DNA of 64,000 bases from an uncultured Actinomycetales bacterium (lineage in GTDB: Bacteria > Actinomycetota > Actinomycetes > S36-B12), in the NCBI GenBank assembly GCA_913063435.1, contig CAJXYI010000001.1, positions 1-64,000 on the forward strand, given 5' to 3'. The position numbers and the translations under genes were made by a program. Numbering within the stretch: position 1 is the stretch's first letter; the number at the start of each line of letters is the position of its first letter. Shown piece by piece: positions 1 through 9,286 of this stretch. The notes under the pieces are model-generated. The model ran no database searches and was not told the origin of the DNA. It was given only the letters and a program-made list of their open reading frames with translations.

Positions 1-925
<925 letters not shown>

Positions 926-955
926 TGCCTCCAGTCCAGTTCGCTCACACATCAC

Positions 956-1795
956 ATGACCGAGGACGCTGCCCCGCGCAATAGAGCCGGACGCAACCTT
1001 CCGGCAGCGATCGGCTCGGGGGTCGTTCTCGGTGTCCTCGTCCTCGTCAGCCTGCTGTGGGTCAAGTGGCTGTTCGGTGTCCTCGCCGGGATCGTCCTCC
1101 TGATTGCTCTGCGGGAATTGGTCGGTGCTTTCGCGCAGCGGGATATCCGATTGGCGAGGACTCCGCTGTATCTCGCGATCCCCGTGGCGATGTCGGCGGC
1201 CTACCTGTGGGGCCCGACCGCCCTTGTGTTCATCATCGGTCTGGCATTCGTCGTGATCCTGTTCTGGCGGCTGCGCCGAGGAACCGATGGCTATGTTCGC
1301 GATGCCAGCGCCAGTGTCTTCGTTCTGGCCTATCTGCCGTTGATGGCCGGGTTCGTGATGCTGATGCTCGCAGCAGACGACGGTCCGGCACGCATCGTGA
1401 CATTCATCGTGCTGACGATCGGCAATGACATCGGGGGCTATGCCACCGGAGTTCTCTTCGGTCGCCATCCCATGGCGCCGCAGATCAGCCCGAAGAAGTC
1501 ATGGGAGGGTTTCGCTGGATCCCTCGTCGTCCAGTCGCTGCTGGGCATCGGCCTGTTCATCTGGTTACTCGACGCACCGTGGTGGCAGGGACTCATCATG
1601 GGTGCGAGCCTCACCGTTACGGCAACGGCGGGCGACCTCGCCGAAAGCGCCGTCAAGCGTGACCTCGGCGTGAAGGACATGGGCACGATGCTCCCCGGAC
1701 ATGGCGGGATCATGGATCGACTGGACTCCCTGGTGATCAATGCCTTCGCAGCCTGGGCGTTGTTCGCGGTGTTCCTCGGCCCGCCGCTGTTCTGA
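956..1795 (+). CDS. cdsA: Phosphatidate cytidylyltransferase (CDP-diacylglycerol synthase)
   Basis: Makes CDP-diacylglycerol from phosphatidate and CTP for membrane phospholipid synthesis. The 279-aa protein is strongly hydrophobic with several membrane segments. Near residues 230-260 it carries the CDS signature: SAVKRDLGVKDMG followed by PGHGGIMDRLDS, with the paired metal-binding acidic residues. The ATG at 956 has no strong Shine-Dalgarno sequence, so the exact start is less certain than the identity. It follows frr by 30 nt, probably in the same transcript. Confidence 0.93.
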   Translation: MTEDAAPRNRAGRNLPAAIGSGVVLGVLVLVSLLWVKWLFGVLAGIVLLIALRELVGAFAQRDIRLARTPLYLAIPVAMSAAYLWGPTALVFIIGLAFVVILFWRLRRGTDGYVRDASASVFVLAYLPLMAGFVMLMLAADDGPARIVTFIVLTIGNDIGGYATGVLFGRHPMAPQISPKKSWEGFAGSLVVQSLLGIGLFIWLLDAPWWQGLIMGASLTVTATAGDLAESAVKRDLGVKDMGTMLPGHGGIMDRLDSLVINAFAAWALFAVFLGPPLF

Positions 1796-1825
1796 CGAGG
1801 CAGGTGTGTCGTGATCGATCGGGTA

Positions 1826-1856
1826 CCGAGGGAGTGCCGAGGGAGTGCCGAGGGAG
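1826..1856. repeat. 11-nt tandem repeat (2 full + 9 nt)
   Basis: The unit CCGAGGGAGTG occurs twice and then as the nine bases CCGAGGGAG, between cdsA and rlmN. Each unit carries a purine-rich GAGGGAG core. The last copy ends 25 nt before the rlmN ATG, too far to be a normal ribosome binding site. No function is evident. Confidence 0.7.
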
Positions 1857-1881
1857 CAGTGCGACCTGAGACACTGAGCGT

Positions 1882-2976
1882 ATGCCAGCCCCCGGTGAAC
1901 TGAGGTTCAGCGCGCCTCGACGTGGTAAGCCCCCGCGGCACCTGCTCGACATGGATCTGACGGGTCGACGCGAGGCGGTCGGCGAACTGGGGCTGGCGGC
2001 CTTCCGGGCTGATCAGGTGTCCCGGCAGTGGCTGTCTCGATTGTCCTTCGATCCCGAGGACTGGACCGATGTTTCCCCGGGCGATCGAACCTTGATCGAA
2101 CAGGCACTGCTTCCGCCCCTGATGGATGAGGTGAACCATCTGGCCTGCGATGAGGACACCACGGTCAAGAGCGTGTGGCGACTGCATGATGGATCGCTGG
2201 TGGAGAGCGTCTTCATGGACTACGGCGATCGGGTCACCATGTGCGTGTCCTCGCAGGCTGGCTGCGGGATGAACTGCCCGTTCTGTGCGACAGGGCAGGC
2301 CGGCCTGACCCGGAATCTGTCGACCGCCGAGATCGTCCAGCAGGTTCTGGTCGGCTCGCGCTGGGTTCGCGATCTTCCGGATTCGCGCACCCGGGTGTCG
2401 AATGTGGTGTTCATGGGGATGGGAGAACCACTGGCGAACTATGCGGCGGTCGTGGCAGCGATCCGCCGCCTGATCGCTGCACCGCCCGAGGGCCTGGGGA
2501 TGTCCGCGCGCGGGATCACCGTGTCGACCGTCGGCCTCGTGCCTCGCATCGATGATCTCGCCGATGAGGGACTTCCGGTCCGTCTCGCAGTCTCCCTGCA
2601 CGCGCCAGACGATGAACTCCGGGACACGCTGGTGCCGGTCAATACCCGATGGCGGGTTTCCGAGGTGCTCGATGCCGCGTGGCGATATGCCCATAGCACC
2701 GGTCGCCGGGTGAGTATCGAATACGCCCTGATTCGCGATATCAATGATCAGGCCGAACGAGCGCGGATGCTCGTGGATCTGCTGCGCGGGCACCTCGTGC
2801 ACGTCAACCTGATTCCGTTGAATCCGACGCCGGGATCCATCTGGACCGCATCGGATCCCGAGGTTGAACGCGAATTCGTACGCATCCTTCGTGAAGGAGG
2901 AATCTCGACCACGGTGCGCGACACCCGGGGCCGCGAGATCGACGGTGCCTGCGGACAGCTGGCTGCCAAGTCCTGA
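1882..2976 (+). CDS. rlmN: 23S rRNA/tRNA adenine-C2 methyltransferase RlmN
   Basis: Radical-SAM enzyme that methylates C2 of A2503 in 23S rRNA and A37 in some tRNAs. The 364-aa length fits. The 4Fe-4S motif CGMNCPFC gives cysteines at residues 128, 132 and 135. The two catalytic cysteines of the family correspond to Cys121 (CVSSQAGC) and Cys357 (DGACGQL). The [10 protein letters not shown] segment is also typical. It follows cdsA with an 86-nt gap that contains a short tandem repeat. An ATG with plausible context at 1882 was chosen. Confidence 0.95.
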   Translation: MPAPGELRFSAPRRGKPPRHLLDMDLTGRREAVGELGLAAFRADQVSRQWLSRLSFDPEDWTDVSPGDRTLIEQALLPPLMDEVNHLACDEDTTVKSVWRLHDGSLVESVFMDYGDRVTMCVSSQAGCGMNCPFCATGQAGLTRNLSTAEIVQQVLVGSRWVRDLPDSRTRVSNVVFMGMGEPLANYAAVVAAIRRLIAAPPEGLGMSARGITVSTVGLVPRIDDLADEGLPVRLAVSLHAPDDELRDTLVPVNTRWRVSEVLDAAWRYAHSTGRRVSIEYALIRDINDQAERARMLVDLLRGHLVHVNLIPLNPTPGSIWTASDPEVEREFVRILREGGISTTVRDTRGREIDGACGQLAAKS

Positions 2977-3012
2977 CCTCGGGTCGTTCTCGATGCGCTA
3001 GCGTCGCCTGCC

Positions 3013-4896
3013 ATGGGGATCGCCTACGACGAGGTCTATCGGCACAGCATCGCTGACCCGCGCGGATTCTGGGGCGAGGCTGCTGGATTGATCGACTGGA
3101 CCACGACACCGAGCGTGGTCCTCGATGACGCGCGACCACCGTTCTATCGGTGGTTCGCCGATGGTGAGCTCAATACCTGCGCGAATGCGCTGGACCGTCA
3201 CGTTGATGCAGGTCATGGTGATCGCATCGCACTGATTCACGACAGTGCGGTCACCGGTGTGGTCACACGCTTCACCTATGCCGAGCTTCGCGAGGCGGTG
3301 TCACTGTTCGCCGGTGTTCTCTCGGCACAGGGTGTCAGCGCTGGCGATCGGGTGATCATCTATCTGCCGATGGTTCCCGAGGCCATGATTGCGATGCTGG
3401 CGTGTGCGCGCATCGGAGCGGTGCACTCGGTGGTCTTCGGTGGTTTCGCTCCCGAAGAACTCGCCGCACGCATCGACGACGCGAAGCCGCATGTCGTCAT
3501 CACGGCATCGTGCGGGATCGAGGGTCGACGCATCATCGAGTACAAACCCATGGTCGACGAGGCGCTGCGGATAGCCTCGCATGAGCCCGTATCGACGATC
3601 GTCTTGCAGCGCCCGCAGGTGCAGGCGCAGATGGGCGATCGGGATATCGACTGGCACGAGGCGATGTCGACATCGCAACACATAGCTCCGGTGACGGTAC
3701 GTGCGACGGATCCGCTCTACATCCTGTACACCTCCGGGACGACGGGGCGCCCCAAGGGCATCGTGCGGGATAACGGAGGCCATGCGGTGGCACTGGCCTG
3801 GTCGATGCGCCATGTGTACGACATCGGCCCCGGTGACGTGTGGTGGGCCGCCTCTGATGTCGGGTGGGTAGTGGGTCACTCCTACATCGTGTATGCGCCG
3901 TTGATCGTCGGCGCCACCACGGTGATGTTCGAAGGCAAGCCCGTGGGAACGCCTGATGCGGGTGCGTTCTGGCGGGTGATCAGCGACCACGGGGTCAAGG
4001 GCCTGTTCACCGCGCCCACCGCCATCCGCGCGATCAAGAAGGAGGATCCGCAGGGAGCGTTGCTCGGCGATTACGACATGTCCAGTCTCGAGGCCCTGTT
4101 CCTGGCGGGAGAGAGGCTCGATCCGGATACCTACTATTGGGCCACCCGAATGCTCGATGTCCCGGTGGTCGACAACTGGTGGCAGACCGAGACCGGTTGG
4201 CCGATCGCGGCGAACCTGCGAGGGCTGGATCCCATGCCGATCAAGCCCGGATCGCCCACGGTCGCTGTGCCCGGGTTCGCTGTGCGCATCGTCGATGACG
4301 CCGGTGTCGATGTTCCGGAGAATGTGGACGGGGCCATCGTCATCGACCTGCCATTGCCACCGGGAACGCTACCGACCCTGTGGGGTGATGACGAGAGGTA
4401 TGTCGCCTCCTACCTGTCGACTTTCCCCGGCTGCTACACCACGGGAGACGGCGGCTACCGCGACGAGGATGGCTATCTGTTCGTGATGGGTCGAACCGAT
4501 GATGTGATCAATGTCGCCGGGCATCGGTTGTCCACCGGCTCTATCGAAGCCGTTGTCGCATCGCACCCAGCAGTGGCCGAGTGCGCGGTGATCGGTGTGC
4601 ACGATCCCCTCAAAGGGCAGTTGCCGCGCGCTTTCGTCGTGCGCAAAGCCGGTGTCGAGATGGACGATGAGACCATTCATTCCCAGATCAAGGCTGCCGT
4701 TCGCGAGCGAATCGGTGCGATCGCCTCGCTCAAGGATGTCGTCACTGTCCAGGCCTTGCCGAAGACCCGCTCGGGGAAGATCCTGCGTAGGACCATGAGG
4801 GCGATCGCCGATGGTCGAGACGAACCAGCCCCCTCGACCATCGAAGATCCCGCGGTCCTCGAGCGAATAGCGCCGCTGTTGAGGTCGACGCAGTGA
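3013..4896 (+). CDS. prpE: Propionyl-CoA synthetase (PrpE-type acyl-CoA synthetase)
   Basis: ANL-superfamily enzyme that activates propionate (or another short acid) to its CoA ester through an acyl-AMP. Length 627 aa matches PrpE (E. coli about 628), shorter than most Acs. Visible motifs: P-loop YTSGTTGRPKG, the PrpE-like stretches VRDNGGHAVAL and DVGWVVGHSYIVYAPL, the adenylation motif WQTETGWP, GRTDDVINVAGHR, and the C-terminal PKTRSGK loop. The catalytic lysine is Lys589, the site acetylated in some relatives. Its stop overlaps the next gene by 4 nt, so it is probably co-expressed with the CoA-transferase. Acetyl-CoA synthetase is a less likely alternative. Confidence 0.86.
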   Translation: MGIAYDEVYRHSIADPRGFWGEAAGLIDWTTTPSVVLDDARPPFYRWFADGELNTCANALDRHVDAGHGDRIALIHDSAVTGVVTRFTYAELREAVSLFAGVLSAQGVSAGDRVIIYLPMVPEAMIAMLACARIGAVHSVVFGGFAPEELAARIDDAKPHVVITASCGIEGRRIIEYKPMVDEALRIASHEPVSTIVLQRPQVQAQMGDRDIDWHEAMSTSQHIAPVTVRATDPLYILYTSGTTGRPKGIVRDNGGHAVALAWSMRHVYDIGPGDVWWAASDVGWVVGHSYIVYAPLIVGATTVMFEGKPVGTPDAGAFWRVISDHGVKGLFTAPTAIRAIKKEDPQGALLGDYDMSSLEALFLAGERLDPDTYYWATRMLDVPVVDNWWQTETGWPIAANLRGLDPMPIKPGSPTVAVPGFAVRIVDDAGVDVPENVDGAIVIDLPLPPGTLPTLWGDDERYVASYLSTFPGCYTTGDGGYRDEDGYLFVMGRTDDVINVAGHRLSTGSIEAVVASHPAVAECAVIGVHDPLKGQLPRAFVVRKAGVEMDDETIHSQIKAAVRERIGAIASLKDVVTVQALPKTRSGKILRRTMRAIADGRDEPAPSTIEDPAVLERIAPLLRSTQ

Positions 4897-5993
4897 CAGG
4901 ACCCCTCGCCGGAGTCGTCGTCGCCGATCTGTCCCGTGTGCTCGCCGGCCCGTACGCCACCATGATGCTCGCCGATCTCGGTGCGGAGGTCATCAAGATC
5001 GAGCGCCCTGGCGTAGGAGATGACACGCGAGCCTGGGGTCCACCGTACGCCGACAACGGCCAGAGCACGTACTTCCAAGCCGTCAACCGGAATAAGACCT
5101 CGCGTGCGATCGATCTCACCTCGGTCGAGGGGCAGGAGAAGGTGCGGCAGATCATCGAGCGAGCGGATGTTCTCGTCGAGAACTACAAGCCCGGAGCGCT
5201 CGAGCGGCTCGGTTTGGGCTACGCCGATCTGCACGCCAGGTTCCCGTCACTCATCTACTGCTCCATCACCGGATTCGGATCAGACCGGGGCGCGGATCTG
5301 CCCGGCTACGATCTCCTCGTCCAGGCCATGGGCGGATTGATGAGCATCACCGGCCCTGGCCCCGACGAACCCACGAAAGCCGGCGTCGCGGTCGTGGACG
5401 TCATCACCGGCCTGCATGCCACCGTGGGCATCCTGGCTGCGCTTCGACACCGCGATGCGACGGGCGAAGGGCAGCATGTCGAGGTCAGCCTGCTGACCTC
5501 GCTGCTGTCGGCACTGGTCAATCAGGCATCGTCGGTGGTCGGCGCCGGTGTGGTCCCGCAGATCATGGGCAATGAGCACCCGTCGATCACGCCGTATGCG
5601 GTGTATCGCACCGCGGATCGCCCCATCGTGCTCGCCGTGGGCAACGATCGGCAATTCGCCGCGTTAGTCGACGTACTGGGGGTAGCCGAACTTGCCGTCG
5701 ATGATCGGTTCGCGACCAATCCCGCCCGCGTTTCGCATCGCGAGGAGTTGACCGCGCTTCTCGAGCAGCGCCTGAAAGGCGCGGGTGCCGACCACTGGCA
5801 GGACCGACTGCATGCCGTCGGGGTCCCATGCGGTCCCATCAACGACATCGAGCAGGCGATCGACCTGGCGCAGCGGCTGGGTTTGCAGCCCGTAGTCGAC
5901 GCTGGTGGTGTGCCCGGCATCACGAATCCGATCGGCTTCTCCGCCACACCGGCGACCTACCGCAGCGGCCCTCCGGATCTGCCCACCGAATAG
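4893..5993 (+). CDS. Family III (CaiB/BaiF) CoA-transferase, probably succinyl-CoA:glutarate type
   Basis: Moves CoA between acyl-CoA and a carboxylic acid. The 366-aa protein opens with the family start PLAGVVVADLSRVLAGPYATMMLADLGAEV and has the catalytic aspartate at Asp169 (AVVDVITG), the position of Asp169 in formyl-CoA transferase. It starts at GTG 4893 inside the upstream stop. The next gene is a glutaryl-CoA dehydrogenase 91 nt downstream. That pairing (transferase plus GCDH) is known for glutarate use, so glutarate is the inferred acceptor. Substrate is not readable from sequence alone; other dicarboxylates remain possible. Confidence 0.85.
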   Translation: MTGPLAGVVVADLSRVLAGPYATMMLADLGAEVIKIERPGVGDDTRAWGPPYADNGQSTYFQAVNRNKTSRAIDLTSVEGQEKVRQIIERADVLVENYKPGALERLGLGYADLHARFPSLIYCSITGFGSDRGADLPGYDLLVQAMGGLMSITGPGPDEPTKAGVAVVDVITGLHATVGILAALRHRDATGEGQHVEVSLLTSLLSALVNQASSVVGAGVVPQIMGNEHPSITPYAVYRTADRPIVLAVGNDRQFAALVDVLGVAELAVDDRFATNPARVSHREELTALLEQRLKGAGADHWQDRLHAVGVPCGPINDIEQAIDLAQRLGLQPVVDAGGVPGITNPIGFSATPATYRSGPPDLPTE

Positions 5994-6084
5994 CCCTCCG
6001 CCCGACCCGGCGGGGTCGACTGATGAGGGGAAGACGCAGGCGACGGGCTACCCTGGGAGCACACCCGAGGGAAAGGTCCGTCAC

Positions 6085-7260
6085 ATGCCGAAGGCGCCCG
6101 TTACACCGCTGGCCCTGCTCGATATCGACCACCTCCTCACCGAGGAGGAGCGAGCGATGCGTGATGTCGTGCGTGACTTCGTCGAAACCCGGATCAAGCC
6201 TGAGGTCGCCGACTGGTTCGAGGCGGGAACGATCCCCGCGCGTGAGTTGGCCCGCGAATTCGGTGACCTCGGTGTGCTCGGCATGCACCTCGAGGGCTAT
6301 GGCTGTGCGGGAACGAATGCAGTGTCCTACGGCCTCGCCGCGATGGAACTCGAAGCCGGTGACTCCGGAATTCGCTCGCTGGTCAGCGTGCAAGGGTCGC
6401 TGGCGATGTATGCGATCCACGCCTTCGGATCGGAGGAGCACAAACAACAGTGGCTGCCCGGCATGGCGAAGGGAGAGCTGATCGGCTGCTTCGGACTCAC
6501 CGAAGCCGATTTCGGTTCGAACCCATCGGGGATGCGCACCGCGGCCAAGCGCGACGGGGATGACTGGATCCTCGACGGCTCGAAGATGTGGATCACGAAT
6601 GGCACCGTCGCCGATGTCGCGATCGTGTGGGCACAGACCGATGACGGTATTCGTGGGTTCGTCGTGCCTACCGATACACCGGGTTTCCATGCGAATGAGA
6701 TCCACAAGAAGTTGTCCCTGCGCGCTTCGTTAACCGCGGAATTGGTCTTCGATAGCGTGCGGCTGCCAGCTGATGCGGTCCTGCCGGATGTCGTGGGTCT
6801 GAAGGGCCCGCTGTCGTGCTTGAACGAGGCCCGCTTCGGTATCGCCTACGGCACCCTGGGTGCGGCTCGAGACTGCCTGGAGACCGCTATCTCGTATTCG
6901 ATCGACCGTGAGCAGTTCGACAAGCCGATCGCCGGATATCAACTCACCCAGCGCAAGCTCGCCGACATGGCCGTCGAACTCGGCAAGGGCATGCTGCTGG
7001 CGATCCACCTGGGCCGGCTCAAGGATGAGCACCGGGTCACAGCCGAGCAGATCAGCGTCGGCAAGCTCAACAATGCCCGGGAGTCACTCGCGATCGCGCG
7101 GGAATGCCGCAGCATCCTCGGCGGCAACGGCATCACGTTGGAATACCCGATCATCCGGCACATGAACAACCTCGAATCGGTGTTCACCTACGAGGGCACG
7201 AACGAGATGCACACCCTGGTCATCGGCCAGGCGCTCACGGGCATCCCGGCTTTCCGCTAG
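6085..7260 (+). CDS. Glutaryl-CoA dehydrogenase-like acyl-CoA dehydrogenase
   Basis: Flavoenzyme expected to oxidise and decarboxylate glutaryl-CoA to crotonyl-CoA. From ATG 6085 it is 391 aa; a longer frame exists upstream, but GAGGGAAAGG 8 nt before this ATG decides the start. Features: GYGCAGTNAVSYGL, typical of glutaryl-CoA dehydrogenases; LTEADFGSNPSGM; KMWITNG; and the catalytic glutamate Glu370 in TYEGTNEMH. It ends convergently on the next gene, the two stops sharing the palindrome CTAG (7257-7260). Adjacent CoA-transferase and diamine catabolic genes support the glutaryl-CoA substrate. Confidence 0.88.
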   Translation: MPKAPVTPLALLDIDHLLTEEERAMRDVVRDFVETRIKPEVADWFEAGTIPARELAREFGDLGVLGMHLEGYGCAGTNAVSYGLAAMELEAGDSGIRSLVSVQGSLAMYAIHAFGSEEHKQQWLPGMAKGELIGCFGLTEADFGSNPSGMRTAAKRDGDDWILDGSKMWITNGTVADVAIVWAQTDDGIRGFVVPTDTPGFHANEIHKKLSLRASLTAELVFDSVRLPADAVLPDVVGLKGPLSCLNEARFGIAYGTLGAARDCLETAISYSIDREQFDKPIAGYQLTQRKLADMAVELGKGMLLAIHLGRLKDEHRVTAEQISVGKLNNARESLAIARECRSILGGNGITLEYPIIRHMNNLESVFTYEGTNEMHTLVIGQALTGIPAFR

Positions 7261-8624
7261 GAGCCGAGCAGGCGGGACATCCACCGGGCGCGGCGTGATT
7301 CGCGACCGGTGCGCGCCTCGGTCGCGTCGGCGCTCGTCATGGCGCGCAGGCCTGCGTTGACTCCGACCCAGCGCAGCGGCTCGGGTTCCCATCTCGGCGA
7401 GGAATGGTTGACCCACGGCAGCCGCGTGCGCTCGGTGTCCTGCTCGGTGATCAGCTCGGCCAATGTCCGCCCGCCTAGATGCGAGGTGCCAACGCCGTCG
7501 CCCACGTAGCCGCCCGACCACGCAAGTCCGGTGGATCTGTCCAGACCGCATGAGGCGAACCAGTCCCGCGGGATGCCCAGGGGTCCGCCCCAGGCGTGGG
7601 TGACCGACGACCCGCCGATCGCAGGGAACAGGTCGACCAACGTGCGCCACAACTCGTGGAATACCTCGGTATCCCGGTCGTACTCGGGGCTGATGTCCGA
7701 GCCGAAGTGATAGGGCGCACCGCGCCCCCCGAATGCCAGGCGGCCGTCCGCGGTGCGCTGGCCGTAGATGATGAGGTGGCGATAATCGGCGAACGTCTCC
7801 CGCTCGGCCAGGCCGATGCTGGCCCAGGTCGGATCGTCGAGCGGCTCGGTGGCGATCATGAGCGAGTAGACCGGGGCGAGGGTGCGCCGGTGCCCCGGCA
7901 GGTTCGCGGTATAGCCCTCGGTTGCGCGCACGACGATAGGTGCGCGAACGCTTCCCGCTACCGTTCGGATGATGCCGGGTTCCAGCGAGCGCGCCGGGGA
8001 GTGCTCGAATAGTCGGGCCCCCCGAGAGACAACGGTTGCGGCCAGGGACCGGACCAAACGTGCGGGATGGATGGCTGCACAGTGTGGTGTGTAGGTGGCC
8101 GCGAGTACATCGGTAGCGCCTATCCGTTCGCGGGCGGCATCGGCGTCCCAGAATGCATAGTCTTGCGCGCCGAATCCGAAGGATCGCCACGTGTCGATCT
8201 CGTCGCGTGCCCGCTGGACCTGAATCGGGGTACGGGCGGCCACGATCGACCCTGCGTGGGCGGCCTGGATGTCCCAGCCCTCGCGACGACTGGCGGCCAG
8301 GATGTCGTCCACGGTGTCGTGCATCGCCTGCTGCTGGGCGATGGCTTGATCGCGTCCATATCGGCGGGCGATGGCCGTCATCGATGCGGGGAACAGCGCC
8401 GATGCCCAGCCGCCGTTGCGGCCGCTGGCTCCGAAGCCCGCGTGCTCGGCCTCGACGAGGACGATCGAGAGCGAGGGGTCGAACTGCTGCAGGTAGTACG
8501 CGGTCCACAGCCCGGTGTACCCGGCTCCGACGATGGCGACATCGGCGTGGGTGTCGCCATCGAGCCGCGTGCCGAGCGGCTGCCCGAGGTGCTCGGGCAG
8601 GGTCGCCTCCCACAGGGAGGTCAT
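7257..8624 (-). CDS. FAD-dependent amine oxidoreductase (DAO/PuuB-like), copy 1
   Basis: 455-aa flavoprotein of the D-amino-acid-oxidase/glycine-oxidase fold. The N-terminal dinucleotide motif VAIVGAGYTGLWTAYYL binds FAD, and GFGASGRNGGW is the typical PuuB-group second motif. Relatives include gamma-glutamylputrescine oxidase. The ATG at 8624 overlaps the upstream stop (ATGA), so the longer frame reaching 8876 is rejected. It is the last gene of an operon with an aminotransferase and an AsnC regulator. A paralogue at 18700-20112 shares the C-terminal DTERTRL block. No gamma-glutamylputrescine synthetase is in the window, so the real substrate may be a free amine. Confidence 0.82.
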   Translation of the reverse strand: MTSLWEATLPEHLGQPLGTRLDGDTHADVAIVGAGYTGLWTAYYLQQFDPSLSIVLVEAEHAGFGASGRNGGWASALFPASMTAIARRYGRDQAIAQQQAMHDTVDDILAASRREGWDIQAAHAGSIVAARTPIQVQRARDEIDTWRSFGFGAQDYAFWDADAARERIGATDVLAATYTPHCAAIHPARLVRSLAATVVSRGARLFEHSPARSLEPGIIRTVAGSVRAPIVVRATEGYTANLPGHRRTLAPVYSLMIATEPLDDPTWASIGLAERETFADYRHLIIYGQRTADGRLAFGGRGAPYHFGSDISPEYDRDTEVFHELWRTLVDLFPAIGGSSVTHAWGGPLGIPRDWFASCGLDRSTGLAWSGGYVGDGVGTSHLGGRTLAELITEQDTERTRLPWVNHSSPRWEPEPLRWVGVNAGLRAMTSADATEARTGRESRRARWMSRLLGS

Positions 8625-9286
8625 GTCCGCGTCCACCTCCGCAGATACTGCGGGACGTCGGCGTCGCGGCTGAGATCGTCGGGCTCGGGTGTCCCGAAGG
8701 ATTCCACGAGGGGCACGACACCGGCCCATACACGCGAATACACCGGATCGGCGAGATCCTCCTCGAGATCCTCCGGACCACCGGTGCGGACCTTGACCGA
8801 GCATTCGGCCAGCGGCAGCGACAGGGTCATCGTGGCCTTGAGCTCCTGGGCCGCCGGTGGTCGGATGTCGGCCCACCGGTCGGGCAGCAGGTGATCGCTG
8901 ATCGCCCGCAGCGCGGCCAATTCCTCATCGCCTTCGAGCCGGCGGGCGGTGCCGAGGATCATCACGCTGCGGTAGTTCATGCTCGACTCGAAGGAGCTTC
9001 GCGCGAGCACGAGCCCATCGAGCAAGGTCACCGTCACACAGGTGGGTTGTCCTTCGGCGAGACGCTTGAACAATCGCGAGGCACTGGATCCGTGGAACAC
9101 GACGTCATCGCCGAGCCGTGCGTATCCGACAGGCACGACGAACGGCTGGCCGTCCTCGACGACCGCGACATGCGCGACGAGGCCGGCGTCCAAGATCGCG
9201 TAGAGGGTTTCGCGATCTGTGACGCCACGCTCGGGGGCGCGTTTGATCGTCGTGCGTGGGCTGGTGCCCGGAGCCGGTTGCGTCAC
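8621..9286 (-). CDS. Pyridoxamine-5'-phosphate-oxidase-family (FMN-binding split-barrel) protein
   Basis: 221-aa protein with a split-barrel flavin-binding pattern: the ILDAGLVAHVAVVEDGQPFVVP opening, GDDVVFHGSSASR, and a SMNYRSVMILGTARRL strand pair. Such proteins bind FMN, F420 or heme; not all are true PLP-making oxidases. It starts at GTG 9286 overlapping the aminotransferase stop, and its own stop overlaps the FAD oxidoreductase start, so it is locked between two amine-catabolic enzymes. A role in PLP supply to the aminotransferase or in flavin chemistry is only inferred. Confidence 0.78.
   Translation of the reverse strand: MTQPAPGTSPRTTIKRAPERGVTDRETLYAILDAGLVAHVAVVEDGQPFVVPVGYARLGDDVVFHGSSASRLFKRLAEGQPTCVTVTLLDGLVLARSSFESSMNYRSVMILGTARRLEGDEELAALRAISDHLLPDRWADIRPPAAQELKATMTLSLPLAECSVKVRTGGPEDLEEDLADPVYSRVWAGVVPLVESFGTPEPDDLSRDADVPQYLRRWTRT

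Noticed and set aside
3013-4896. Acetyl-CoA synthetase identity for the acyl-CoA synthetase
   Set aside because: Length and several segments match propionyl-CoA synthetase better than acetyl-CoA synthetase.
7084-8781. 565-aa minus-strand frame beside the FAD oxidoreductase
   Set aside because: Arg/Pro-rich shadow frame running through the FAD oxidoreductase gene and into the opposite-strand GCDH gene.
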